Source: Phycisphaeraceae bacterium (GTDB taxonomy: Bacteria > Planctomycetota > Phycisphaerae > Phycisphaerales > UBA1924). Taken from it: 64,000 bases of DNA. Below are positions 1 to 7,549 of the stretch, in pieces. A model generated the notes under the pieces. The model saw only the letters and a program-made list of their open reading frames with translations. It made no database searches and was not told the DNA's origin. Where the stretch lies: assembly GCA_019636615.1 (NCBI GenBank), contig JAHBXF010000001.1, positions 1 through 64,000 on the forward strand. Direction: 5' to 3'. The position numbers were made by a program, and so were the translations under genes. Numbering within the stretch: the stretch's first letter is position 1; the number at the start of each line of letters is the position of its first letter.

Positions 1-1
1 A

Positions 2-256
2 CCACCCCCACCACCCCCACCACCGCCGCCGCCTCCGCCACCTCCGCTCAGGTGGCAACTTCTTGCCATCCTCCATGATTCGGGGGAGTACAAGGCCATG
101 CTCTACGATCCCGACTCGGACAAGGTCCTCACTCTGCGCGAAGGCGAGCACAGCGGGTCCCGCCGGGTGACCAGCATCACGTCCACAAGCGTGGACATAC
201 GAGAAGGTGCCACACTTCGGACCCTCGCACTCCGGGAATCTGGAGGTCGGCCGTGA
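2..256 (+). CDS. GspC/PilP-like secretion or pilus assembly protein, C-terminal part only
   Basis: The frame is open from base 2 and stops at TGA 254-256, so the gene began upstream of the window. It starts inside a run of about 14 prolines, a typical linker. About 65 residues follow (WQLLAILHDSGEYKAMLYDP, then TSITSTSVDIREGATLRTL), resembling the small periplasmic beta domain of GspC or PilP clamp proteins. Its stop overlaps the next start (GTGA), and the next two genes look like PilN/GspL and PilO/GspM, which supports an inner-membrane assembly platform role. The family call rests on context and general pattern; no diagnostic motif is visible. Confidence 0.6.
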   Translation, partial: PPPPPPPPPPPPPPPLRWQLLAILHDSGEYKAMLYDPDSDKVLTLREGEHSGSRRVTSITSTSVDIREGATLRTLALRESGGRP

Positions 257-1071
257 CACAGCGAATGACATGGCCCGCTGAACGGTTTTTCTGGGCGGTG
301 CTCGAGGCACCCGGCGTGAAGAAGGCCGGCGAACTACCGCCGGGCCTCGTGACGTTACTCGATGAACACGTTCCCGTCAGTGTGAATGACCTGCACGCCG
401 TCTGCGTGCCGCTCAAGCAAGGGCGGCTTGCGGTGTGCGCCGCGATGACTTTGGAACTCTCCGATCTTCCGATGGACACACTCGCCCTGACGCCCGACTC
501 GCTCCCGTATTTTTTCCGAGACGAGGGGATATCAGCCGCGCGTTTCAACATGCTTGTTGGGGTGTTCGAGCCATCGCCGTTCCGGAAGGCGCGGCTCACA
601 AATCACGCTTTCGCCGCCGGCATTGCTCTGCTGTGCGGGACTTTGCTGACCATCGGTCTGCACCGGAGAGCATCACACTGGCAAGAGAACGCCATACATG
701 CCAGAGCCGCCGCGAAGAGTCTCGCCGCCTCGGTCATCGCCGATGGGAGGCCTGATGATCTTGCTTCTCAAGCGGCGCGTCTGCGCGGCATCGACGCAGC
801 ACTCCTCAGTTCTTCCTCTTCCACCGATGCCGCTGTATCACTGGCAGCATTCCTCAGCGTCTGGCCCGCCAATGTCCCGAGCAGGCCACAGTCGATCTCG
901 GTGCGTGCTTCCGGCATCTCGGTCGCCGTTTCGCTCGACGGCGACCCTTCCGCGTTTCTGAGTTCGCTGACTCCGCCCGCCGGGTGGGCACTCGATGAAC
1001 CCCGACTCAACACCTCCGACACGGTGACTCGTCTTTCGTTGAATTTCCGGCCTTTGGTTGACCAACCATGA
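253..1071 (+). CDS. PilN/GspL-like inner-membrane assembly protein
   Basis: 272 residues from a GTG overlapping the previous stop by 4 nt. A cytoplasmic N-terminal part of about 115 residues is followed by one membrane segment at about 119-136 (HAFAAGIALLCGTLLTIGLH), an Ala-rich helical stretch (about 140-175) and a small alpha/beta periplasmic domain. This single-span layout is that of PilN or the GspL C-terminal half, which recruits the secretion ATPase to the membrane. The neighbours, a GspC/PilP-like clamp before and a PilO/GspM-like protein after, fit this order. No catalytic motif is expected. Whether the machine is type II secretion or a type IV pilus cannot be settled from this piece. 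Confidence 0.6.
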   Translation: MTQRMTWPAERFFWAVLEAPGVKKAGELPPGLVTLLDEHVPVSVNDLHAVCVPLKQGRLAVCAAMTLELSDLPMDTLALTPDSLPYFFRDEGISAARFNMLVGVFEPSPFRKARLTNHAFAAGIALLCGTLLTIGLHRRASHWQENAIHARAAAKSLAASVIADGRPDDLASQAARLRGIDAALLSSSSSTDAAVSLAAFLSVWPANVPSRPQSISVRASGISVAVSLDGDPSAFLSSLTPPAGWALDEPRLNTSDTVTRLSLNFRPLVDQP

Positions 1072-1655
1072 TCGTTGCAAACTCGACGCGCCGCACTCTT
1101 CTCGCCCATAGCACCACTCGTTCGATTGTCGTGCTCTGGGTGTGCACGGCGACGATACTTGCATTCGCGATGGCAACCGCAGTCCCCATCGCGGCCCGGG
1201 CTCGCCATGACGCTGAGCGGGCATCGGCTGCGATGCGCGAAACATCACACCACGCAAGGCTGATCGTCTCGACGCACGCCCGCGTAACCCAGGCCGTAAC
1301 CGACGATCCATCGCGTGGCGGGTTAGCACCACGAGTGACCGCGTCGCTGCAACTCGCCGGCCTGCCCACGGGTGTTCTTGTCAGTTTGTCTCCTGAGGCA
1401 GACACCCTCGTCGCGAGCGATGACGGAGTGCGTGTGGTACGACGAAGGGCGACGCTCGTGTTGTCTGGCGTGACATTGCCGCAGCTCGGCCGATTCCTGG
1501 AAGGCTGGCGAATCGCAGAGCCCGCGTGGACGCCTGTCAGTATTGACCTTTCGCCTCTAGGCGGAAAAGGGCCGGAGGCGGGGGGCGATGCTCCCTTGAG
1601 AACGACAGTCGTAGTAGAGGCGCTCGTGATGCACGATGAAGGAGGTTCTCGTTGA
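1068..1655 (+). CDS. PilO/GspM-like inner-membrane assembly protein
   Basis: 195 residues; ATG overlaps the previous stop (ATGA). A single membrane segment at about 20-42 (STTRSIVVLWVCTATILAFA) is followed by a helical, Ala/Arg/Glu-rich stretch typical of the PilO/GspM coiled coil. A compact C-terminal domain of about 90 residues has a strand pattern like the ferredoxin-like fold of PilO/GspM (RVVRRRATLVLSGVTLPQLG). These proteins pair with PilN/GspL in the periplasm. The call rests on layout and gene order; the sequence alone is weak. Confidence 0.55.
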   Translation: MIVANSTRRTLLAHSTTRSIVVLWVCTATILAFAMATAVPIAARARHDAERASAAMRETSHHARLIVSTHARVTQAVTDDPSRGGLAPRVTASLQLAGLPTGVLVSLSPEADTLVASDDGVRVVRRRATLVLSGVTLPQLGRFLEGWRIAEPAWTPVSIDLSPLGGKGPEAGGDAPLRTTVVVEALVMHDEGGSR

Positions 1656-2269
1656 TGTCATTGACACGCGCGGCGTACATTGCCCTCACGGTCCTATTGA
1701 TCTCCGCCGTCGGATCCGGATGTGCATCGGGCAAGCCGCCCGGCGCGTACTCGCCCATGACCGAAGCCGGCCGCGATCCCACGGAGTCTCGCCGCCTCGC
1801 GCAGGAAGCACTCAAGATCGCCATGAACGATCCGTCGCGTGCCGAATCGCTGCTGCGAGAAGCCCTCAACGCCGATCTTTATAACGGACCTGCACACAAC
1901 AATCTGGGCGCGATCTACCTCGCTCAGGGCAGGTTGTATGAAGCCGCCGGCGAGTTTGAGTGGGCGCGCAAACTCATGCCCGGCCACCCAGACCCACGCA
2001 TGAACCTCGCGTTGGTGCTCGAAAAGGCCGGACGCATCGACCAAGCATTCGCCACGTACGACACCGCGCTCGAGGTCTACCCCGAGCACATTCCCACCAT
2101 GCAAGCGCTCTCTCGCCTGCAGCTTCGCACAGGCCGCGCCGACGACCGAACGGCACGAATGCTCGATGAGGTGGCCATCCGCGGCGAAACCAGCGCATGG
2201 CGAGAATGGGCTCGTTCACAACGCGCTCGGCTGCCTTCGCCGACACATGGCACGCTCGACACTCACTGA
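1655..2269 (+). CDS. TPR-repeat lipoprotein (PilF/TadD-like)
   Basis: 204 residues from ATG 1655, with AAGGAGG at 1639-1645; a TTG at 1652 is an alternative start that would overlap the previous stop. The N-terminus is a lipoprotein signal with the acceptor Cys in VGSGCASG, so the protein is membrane-anchored on the periplasmic side. At least three TPR units follow (PAHNNLGAIYLAQGRLYEAA, PDPRMNLALVLEKAGRIDQA, PTMQALSRLQLRTGRAD). A TPR lipoprotein at the end of a pilus or secretion operon suggests a pilotin-like role. The last few codons and the stop lie inside an antisense IS3 orfB remnant (about 2243-2300), so the original C-terminus may have been replaced. Confidence 0.75.
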   Translation: MSLTRAAYIALTVLLISAVGSGCASGKPPGAYSPMTEAGRDPTESRRLAQEALKIAMNDPSRAESLLREALNADLYNGPAHNNLGAIYLAQGRLYEAAGEFEWARKLMPGHPDPRMNLALVLEKAGRIDQAFATYDTALEVYPEHIPTMQALSRLQLRTGRADDRTARMLDEVAIRGETSAWREWARSQRARLPSPTHGTLDTH

Positions 2270-2313
2270 CCCGGTACGCCATGTGTGCCGTGCGCACCAT
2301 GGACCCCTGACGA
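2243..2313 (-). mobile_element. IS3-family orfB remnant (N-terminal piece)
   Basis: On the minus strand the frame reads VRTAHMAYRVSECRACHV. From memory of the family this resembles the start of IS3 OrfB transposases, where the equivalent run is VSERRACRVLG. It sits directly downstream of an OrfA C-terminal remnant, the natural orfA-orfB order. The similarity breaks off near 2243, inside the end of the TPR lipoprotein gene on the other strand. No DDE catalytic domain is left. Confidence 0.5.
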
Positions 2314-3282
2314 TCAGGCGTTCGAGTTTTCCAGCATGGCTTCCCGCAGGATCTGCTTCACCAGACACTGGTCCGTCACCAGTGCCTGGAGCATGCGGCA
2401 CTCCTCCTCGGACTGCTTCAACCGCCGAACCCCGGTCGCCACCTGCTGCAACTCGGGGTTGCCCGATTCGGCCGCGAGGCCCAGCATGAGCAGCGGGTCT
2501 GTCACGACCTCCTGGATGCGCCGCACACCGTCGTAGTAGAACCGCTCGGTGCGGAGGCGGCCGAGCGCGGTCTCGACATCGGGGTACGGAGACTGCGTCT
2601 CGATGAGCCGGCCGAGACCATCGTACTTGTAGTGCTTGAGCATCCGCCCCGGCCACCAGCGCTCCTGCGCGGCGACGGGGTTCTCGTCGGCACCCGGGCC
2701 GGTCGCGGTAAAGCCTTGATTGGCGAGGGCCTCGTTCACCTGGACAAGCCGGTTCCAGGCGTCGTACTGATAGAAGAACGCCCCGTCACTGCGCAGGTTG
2801 CCCGCGGAGTCGTAGGTGTAGGCAATCTCCTGAGAACCCACCGAGGTGTCCGTACGCGCATCGATGCGGTTGCGGGCATCGGTCGCGTCGGCGATCTCGC
2901 GAACCATAGGAGTCCCAGGCCGGTAGTCGGTCGTGAGCCGGCCGACCGGGTTCACGCCTGCATTGGGCAGGTCATTCCAGTTCCCCAGCGCGTCGAGCGA
3001 CCAAGAGTCCTGGAGGAGAGGTGTAGAGATCGTGCCGCCCGAGAGGGAACCAAAGAGTGTCTCCTTCAACTGGCCGAGCTTGTTGTAAGAGTTCCACTGC
3101 GACCAGACGTTGACTTCCTCGGCGGAAGGAGTTGCCGCGCGGGTGATACGCGCGGTGATGCGCGCGGTGGTGCGCGCCCCGTTGTCGTCGTAGGCGTACT
3201 CCGCGCGGTGCAGCGTGTGCGGCTGGCCGCTGACGACCTGCGCTTGGACGCTGGCGTGAAAGCACTCGAGCCAGAGCGCCAT
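2314..3282 (-). pseudogene. RHS fragment fused to an IS3 OrfA C-terminus
   Basis: 322 codons. Residues 1 to about 275 are YD-repeat RHS sequence (AYTYDSAGNLRSDGAFFYQY, LKHYKYDGLGRLIETQ, ERFYYDGVRRIQEV), with no signal peptide or N-terminal RHS domain. The last ~45 residues switch to a heptad-like segment (VRRLKQSEEECRMLQALV, then KQILREAMLEN) that matches the leucine-zipper end of IS3 OrfA proteins, and an orfB remnant follows. The ORF is therefore a chimera made by rearrangement, not a working RHS gene. In an intact RHS protein the part ending YYDGVRR would precede the tip now found at 3918-5435, so the pieces are out of order here. Confidence 0.7.
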
Positions 3283-3372
3283 ACACGCGGCAATCGCGGC
3301 GTATAGCCGCGCCAGACCCAGGATGAGGTTTTTTTCACGCAGAGTGCAGCACCCGTTGCAACTACGATGCCC

Positions 3373-3900
3373 CTAAGAACCAATCGCCGGTCGCTCCCAC
3401 AGCCTCACGGGATTCAGCGCATCCATAACGTCGCACTCAACCCGAGAGGCACCAAGCATGATCCCAAGACGGGTGACAGCCTCGCACCACGCGCGAACCA
3501 CCTCCGCTCTCTTGACCTGCTCTGAATACGGCGGCAGATCGCCTTCAAACACACATTCGGCATTAAATTGCAGCGATTCGCAGTCAAGCATGATGAGCAT
3601 CATCGTTGGTATCCCAAAGAGCACCATTTCGAACTGCGTATACGACTGTGAAGCCGTTTCACGAAGCGCCGCAGCAAGATCGCCGCACGTTTGAATAACG
3701 ACGTCTTCTTGGATCACTCTATTGATAGACACATACTGCTTCGGAACATGGACTTCACATCCCGCAGACATCTGCAGAAGAATTCCACACTCATACATTT
3801 TCACATCCAATTCGTACTCGGCTCCTCGCCCGATCGTCGCGATCAACCCGACAGCCCTTGCTACCTCGTCCTCGTTAGCATGCTTAAGCAGGGTGCCCAT
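3373..3900 (-). CDS. Candidate immunity protein for the RHS toxin
   Basis: 175 residues of unknown family, acidic and cytoplasmic, with no signal peptide. It lies just after the RHS toxin gene on the same strand, the usual place for a cognate immunity gene. ATG at 3900 has GGAGA five bases upstream; an in-frame ATG at 3921 would overlap the toxin stop (ATGA) but has no ribosome-binding site. Base composition is visibly more AT-rich than the flanks, as is the toxin tip, suggesting the pair moved in together. The role is inferred from position only; no immunity family is recognised. Confidence 0.6.
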   Translation of the reverse strand: MGTLLKHANEDEVARAVGLIATIGRGAEYELDVKMYECGILLQMSAGCEVHVPKQYVSINRVIQEDVVIQTCGDLAAALRETASQSYTQFEMVLFGIPTMMLIMLDCESLQFNAECVFEGDLPPYSEQVKRAEVVRAWCEAVTRLGIMLGASRVECDVMDALNPVRLWERPAIGS

Positions 3901-3917
3901 ATCGTTCTCCAGTATTA

Positions 3918-5129
3918 TCATCGTGGACCATAGAAGTCGACTTTGAATATCTTGCCGCTGTTATCAAAGCTCGCTTTCACGCCGATATCGCGGAGGTTCG
4001 GATCCCAGAAAACAACTTGCGTCTTACTTCTCTTCACAGCAATGCCGGTTTTCATCATTTTTTCGACGAACTGCTGTCCAATCTTGTTCTTCGTTGCCGC
4101 ATTGCCGCCGTATTTAACGCCAGACCCCAGCGCCTGCATGACGGCGCTTTTATGTTTATCAAACGCTTTGCCGGCGTGAGTTAGATTTTTGCCTTTGCCG
4201 AATGGATCAATCTCATTTGCCTTCTTCAAGATCATTTCCGCAATGTTTTTCCTGACCAACCCCTTGATTTTTCCGCCAGCCTTCGCCAAACCAGCCGCTA
4301 CGCGTTTCGCGGCGCTGCCCATTGCAGGTCCGGAGGGGCCCTCGTCAAACCCATCGATTTCGATTCCGAAGTGCTCTGTAGTAGCAAGCACGAGGGCGAC
4401 GGTGACCCACTGGTTGCTGGTGCGCGTGTGCCAATCATCACCCTGCGTCAAATCCACCGCCCAATCCACATCGTAATCGAGATTCGCTGAATATTGCTCG
4501 ATCAGCGCCGAGTACATCGAGCCGATGAGTCCTCCCGGATCACTGGCCCCAAGAGCAAACTGTCCAGCTCCCGCGAGCATGTCAAAGCCATCGCTCCATG
4601 AGAGGCCAGTTGGGTCATCGCGTGTCCACGTGCTGGAGCCTAAGTACTGATACGTGTTGTGGTCATTACCATAAAGCAGCTCAAAGTCAAACGCACTCAG
4701 ACCGCTTGCTGCTCCATCCCCCTGAAAGGTAGGCGTGGATGAGATGACCACCCCCGTCGCATTCGGGTCGCTCTGCAGGAACCTCCCCAGGTACGGCGAA
4801 TACGTGCGGTTACGGTTGTAGAAGGCCAGTTCCGCGCCGGGGATCAGTCGGCAGTTCTCGTGCCCCCACTCATCCACCACGCCCACATCCAGCCGGTCGG
4901 CGAAGAGCCCTTTGTGCCCGGCACGGTTCACCGGCGACGCCGCGTCGAAGACCTCCTCGTCGATCACTGCCCCGTAGGCGTCGTACGTCCACTGGGCAGA
5001 GACCGCCGCGTACGCGGTGCTCCCGCTGGCGACCCGCTCGCACATGGCGACGACATCGCCCCCGCCGTCCACCAGCATCCACCACGCCTTCCGCGCGGCA
5101 TGGCGAAGCGCCATACGCGCGGCATCCAA
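3918..5129 (-). CDS. RHS core with C-terminal toxin domain
   Basis: 403 residues from the first in-frame ATG. About 1-160 is the end of an RHS shell (GHKGLFADRLDVGVVDEWGH, FYNRNRTYSPYLGRFLQSDP, YQYLGSSTWTRDDPTG). The RHS-associated core motif ends near DPTGLSW, after which cargo begins. The final ~95 residues contain LTHAGKAFDKH and NKIGQQFVEKMM and end KVDFYGPR. From memory this layout resembles a common polymorphic toxin tail with a KH...N..GQ signature, thought to be an RNase, but that is not proven. The tail is AT-richer than its surroundings. There is no N-terminal RHS shell or export signal in this ORF, and the sequence just upstream is a frameshifted relative, so the toxin may be an orphan. 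Confidence 0.75.
   Translation of the reverse strand: MDAARMALRHAARKAWWMLVDGGGDVVAMCERVASGSTAYAAVSAQWTYDAYGAVIDEEVFDAASPVNRAGHKGLFADRLDVGVVDEWGHENCRLIPGAELAFYNRNRTYSPYLGRFLQSDPNATGVVISSTPTFQGDGAASGLSAFDFELLYGNDHNTYQYLGSSTWTRDDPTGLSWSDGFDMLAGAGQFALGASDPGGLIGSMYSALIEQYSANLDYDVDWAVDLTQGDDWHTRTSNQWVTVALVLATTEHFGIEIDGFDEGPSGPAMGSAAKRVAAGLAKAGGKIKGLVRKNIAEMILKKANEIDPFGKGKNLTHAGKAFDKHKSAVMQALGSGVKYGGNAATKNKIGQQFVEKMMKTGIAVKRSKTQVVFWDPNLRDIGVKASFDNSGKIFKVDFYGPR
5038..5100 (-). repeat. 63-bp direct repeat within RHS locus, copy 1
   Basis: Exact match to 5351-5413. It encodes the RHS segment ARKAWWMLVDGGGDVVAMC in both copies. The two copies head two related RHS pieces, so the locus carries a partial duplication of the shell-closing region. 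Confidence 0.9.
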
Positions 5130-5435
5130 CAGAAGAAGCGCGGCGTCTCAAAGCCCGTCAGCGGGTCGGCGATGCCGCCATCCAATCTGTCAAAGAACAG
5201 CCCCTTGTGACCGACCCGCAGTTCCGGCGGGCCTCTCGCAGGGGTGGCGGGGTGATGGGGTGATGGGGGTCGTCCCGGCCGATGACCCGACCGTAGACAT
5301 CATAGACGATCTGCGTGAAGACCCGGGCCGTGCCGCTGGTTCCACTCAGATCGCACATGGCGACGACATCGCCCCCGCCGTCCACCAGCATCCACCACGC
5401 CTTCCGCGCGGCACCAAACTGCACCAGCAACTCGT
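5130..5435 (-). pseudogene. Frameshifted RHS fragment
   Basis: Reading from 5435 the frame gives VDELLVQFGAARKAWWMLVD and FTQIVYDVYGRVIGRDD, the conserved segment before the RHS core. Homology then jumps to another frame (LRVGHKGLFFDRLDGGIADP) near 5220-5260, a G/T-rich stretch, so the reading frame is broken. This is a second copy of the segment that begins the 3918-5129 ORF. It starts abruptly against the IS3 orfA remnant at 5436. Confidence 0.7.
5351..5413 (-). repeat. 63-bp direct repeat within RHS locus, copy 2
   Basis: Exact match to 5038-5100, 313 bp away. It lies in the frameshifted RHS fragment, immediately downstream of the IS3 orfA remnant on the minus strand. Confidence 0.9.
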
Positions 5436-5492
5436 CTACGCCCCCCGCAGCACAAACGCGATCTGTTCCTCGGTGAACCTGCTCTCCTTCTT
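5436..5492 (-). mobile_element. IS3-family orfA remnant (N-terminal piece)
   Basis: The minus strand reads KKESRFTEEQIAFVLRGA and then TAG. This is the typical opening of IS3 OrfA proteins (K-S-R-F-T-E-E-Q-I). The rest of the helix-turn-helix is missing, and RHS sequence starts at the next bases. The C-terminal half of an OrfA lies 3 kb away at about 2314-2450 on the same strand. Confidence 0.65.
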
Positions 5493-5571
5493 CAGTTGGT
5501 CTTCTGAACATAATCCGAACTAATGCCCGTACACGCTCTTACGATTCGTCGCCCTAACTTGGGCGCGTCTC

Positions 5572-5637
5572 ATGCTCGCACGCACTGCGCGTGAAGTGGT
5601 TGAGAGTCAGTGCCGCGCCCGAGTGTGGTCCCGGATC
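5572..5637 (+). repeat. 66-nt dispersed element, copy A
   Basis: Its last 45 nt match the reverse complement of 26168-26212 at 39 of 45 positions, and weaker similarity extends about 20 nt further upstream in both. The core TCAGTGCCGCGCCCGAGT is identical. Both copies sit in rearranged accessory DNA. Function unknown; it may be the edge of a decayed mobile element. Confidence 0.6.
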
Positions 5638-5683
5638 CGCACCACTCGGCTCGGCTCAAGATGTCGGGAAGAGCGCAAGGGAT

Positions 5684-5770
5684 ACTCCACGGCGTCTGGG
5701 GGTTCGGTGAATGCCGGTGATGGTCATGTTCGAGAGGATCAGGAACTCCACGGTGTCTGGGGGTTCGGTG
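5684..5770 (+). repeat. 26-bp direct repeat pair
   Basis: ACTCCACGG[C/T]GTCTGGGGGTTCGGTG occurs at 5684-5709 and 5745-5770, with 35 bp between. One mismatch. No coding role seen. Confidence 0.75.
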
Positions 5771-6128
5771 CTCCGCGTACTCCCTGTTTTCTGCTCGTTC
5801 TCGACCAGAGATGGACACACTTCCGGCTGAGCCGCCTGTAGAAATAGTCCTTGTTCGGCTCTTCGCAGGAACGACCTCTCTCCCTGCGACCCAGTCAATG
5901 AGCCAGCAGTTCGGCTGGAATGCCTCGGGCCGAAGGGTCAGAGCGTGACTCAACAACCTGCTCGCCGTCCGTACGGCACCACGCTGGGTTGAGTCACCGT
6001 TCGACCACATCGCGGAACCCCTTCATTGATTCCAGAAAATCGTGGCGGCATCCTCCGGCTTTCGTCGCTCACTGCTGTAGGCGGTCTCGTGGTCGCCACA
6101 CCCAAACCCGTCATAGAAAGGAAACGTC

Positions 6129-6842
6129 ATGGTCAACGCTCTCACAGGCACACTCGTGCTCGCCGTGGCCGCGTCGGTCGCCGCGCTCAGCAACGCACTC
6201 TTCACCGACGATTTCAGCGACGGCGACACCGCGGGCTGGATCGAGGTGAACGCGCTCGCGCCGCTGGGCGGGACGGCCTACGACGCGTCTGGCGGCCGGT
6301 ACGACATGACGTCCAACGCCTCGCTCCCGCCGCTCCCCTTCTATGTCGGCGACGGGGTGTTTCTCGCCGACTCTATCGGCAACCGCGACTACCGGAACTG
6401 CGCCGTGCGATTCACCGTCCGTGTGAACAACGAATCCACGAACTTCCAGTTCGCGGGCCGCGGCAACCCGGAGACCCCCGGCGCTTCATACATCGCGTTC
6501 AACTACCAGCGTGAACTGGGCATCTTCATCAACGTCATCCCCGAGACGGGCGGCGCCAGCGGCAACCCGCCCATCGCTCAAGCACCCTTCGAGTTCGAGG
6601 TCGGACGCGATTACACCGTCCTCGTCTCGATGCACGGCGAGAAACTCTCCATGAAGGTCTGGGCCGCAGACCAGCCCGAGCCTCGTCGCCCGCAGATCGC
6701 CACACACGAATCCCGCTTCCAGCACCAGAGCGGCGCGGCGTTCATCATGTACAACCAGCCGACCTTCCAGCCCGGCGGCAACGGCGGATCTCTCTCAGCC
6801 TCGTTCGATAACGTCGTCGTCACGCGCGGCGGCCGTCCCTGA
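6129..6842 (+). CDS. Secreted protein with concanavalin-like (LamG/DUF1080-type) fold
   Basis: 237 residues, with AGGAAACGTC before ATG 6129. An N-terminal signal peptide of about 22 residues (LVLAVAASVAALSNA) leads to FTDDFSDGDTAGWIEV, the usual entry of jelly-roll domains of the LamG/DUF1080 type. The body alternates strands (CAVRFTVRVNNESTNFQFAG, YTVLVSMHGEKLSMKVWA) and ends SASFDNVVVTRGGRP, also typical of that fold. There is no sorting tail, so release to periplasm or outside is likely. Ligand unknown; carbohydrate binding is only a family expectation. Confidence 0.7.
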   Translation: MVNALTGTLVLAVAASVAALSNALFTDDFSDGDTAGWIEVNALAPLGGTAYDASGGRYDMTSNASLPPLPFYVGDGVFLADSIGNRDYRNCAVRFTVRVNNESTNFQFAGRGNPETPGASYIAFNYQRELGIFINVIPETGGASGNPPIAQAPFEFEVGRDYTVLVSMHGEKLSMKVWAADQPEPRRPQIATHESRFQHQSGAAFIMYNQPTFQPGGNGGSLSASFDNVVVTRGGRP

Positions 6843-6858
6843 TACCTCTCTTCCACGC

Positions 6859-6893
6859 GGCCCTGCCAGGCACACCGCCCGGCCGGGCCTTTC
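6859..6893 (+). terminator. Possible terminator after the secreted protein gene
   Basis: GGCCC at 6859-6863 can pair with GGGCC at 6885-6889, with a self-complementary GCCCGGCCGGGC near the 3' side, followed by TTTCTCT. The stem is short and the U-tract impure, so this is tentative. Confidence 0.35.
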
Positions 6894-6922
6894 TCTCGAT
6901 CACCATCCGACGGGGGTCCACA

Positions 6923-7549
6923 ATGCAGCGGCTTTGTTCAACGATCATGGGGGTTGCGGTTCTGGTCGGCGCGGCGGGAGCGGGGATCGTGCACACGATC
7001 CCCACCGCGCCGATCACCGCCACGGCGTTCGTCCCCGACGGCGCGGCTTCGGCACCGCTGGATATCGACAACGACGGCGTGCCCGAGTTCACGATCCACG
7101 CGTACCACATGATGGGAGTGCCGTGGAGCGCGCTTGGGACCTTTATCCGCTCTGAGAGGCCCGGCGCATTCCTGCCGTGGGAAGAACTGCTCGACCCGCT
7201 GCCGGCCGGTGCGTACATCGGCCCGGGTGATCCCGAGGAGTATCAGTTCAGCGGCCGAGCGCCGTTCTTTGAGTGGGTCGGCATCGCCGGCGACGGCGCA
7301 TGGATATTCAACGCCCCGCCCGCGTTCTTCGGCTTCCGGTTCGTAACGGGCGGCGTCTCGCACTTCGGCTGGGCCCGCGCGCAGATCACGGGAACATCGT
7401 CCCCGCAGGCCTACGCAGTCACGGTCTTTGACTATGCGTACGAGTCCGAGCCCGGCGTGGCGATCCTCGCCGGGGCGATCCCAGCGCCCGGCGCGGCGGT
7501 GCTGCTCGCGCTGGCATCCATCACCGCTTCCCGAAGGAGACGAACATGA
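6923..7549 (+). CDS. PEP-CTERM-like exported protein, array gene 1 (GWARAQ family)
   Basis: 208 residues. Signal peptide MQRLCSTIMGVAVLVGAAGAG, then IVHTIPTAPITATAF and an acidic SAPLDIDNDGVPEFTI motif that could bind Ca2+. Later come SHFGWARAQ and FDYAYESEPGVAILAG, then the tail AIPAPGAAVLLALASITASR plus RRRT. The tail is a PEP-CTERM variant: proline motif, about 14 hydrophobic residues, Arg cluster. In PEP-CTERM systems such tails are recognised by a membrane sortase. The gene is the first of the coupled array and is paralogous to 9317-9925. Its tail codons hold AAGGAGA (7534-7540), the ribosome-binding site for the next ATG. Confidence 0.8.
   Translation: MQRLCSTIMGVAVLVGAAGAGIVHTIPTAPITATAFVPDGAASAPLDIDNDGVPEFTIHAYHMMGVPWSALGTFIRSERPGAFLPWEELLDPLPAGAYIGPGDPEEYQFSGRAPFFEWVGIAGDGAWIFNAPPAFFGFRFVTGGVSHFGWARAQITGTSSPQAYAVTVFDYAYESEPGVAILAGAIPAPGAAVLLALASITASRRRRT

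Larger units (their letters stand above)
5512..6128. other. Intergenic stretch with repeats, no gene seen
   Basis: No convincing gene in 617 nt. It contains a 66-nt element (5572-5637) with a relative at 26168-26233 on the other strand. It also has a 26-bp direct repeat with one mismatch (5684-5709 and 5745-5770). The short frames here have no ribosome-binding site and atypical composition. The promoter of the secreted protein gene at 6129 should lie near the right end, but I see no clear -35/-10 pair. Confidence 0.5.

Noticed and set aside
1..40. CCACCC repeats at the left edge as a repeat element
   Set aside because: They encode a poly-proline linker in the partial GspC/PilP-like gene.
5570..6010. 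Open frames in the gap before the secreted protein gene
   Set aside because: No ribosome-binding site, repeats inside, and no protein similarity recognised.
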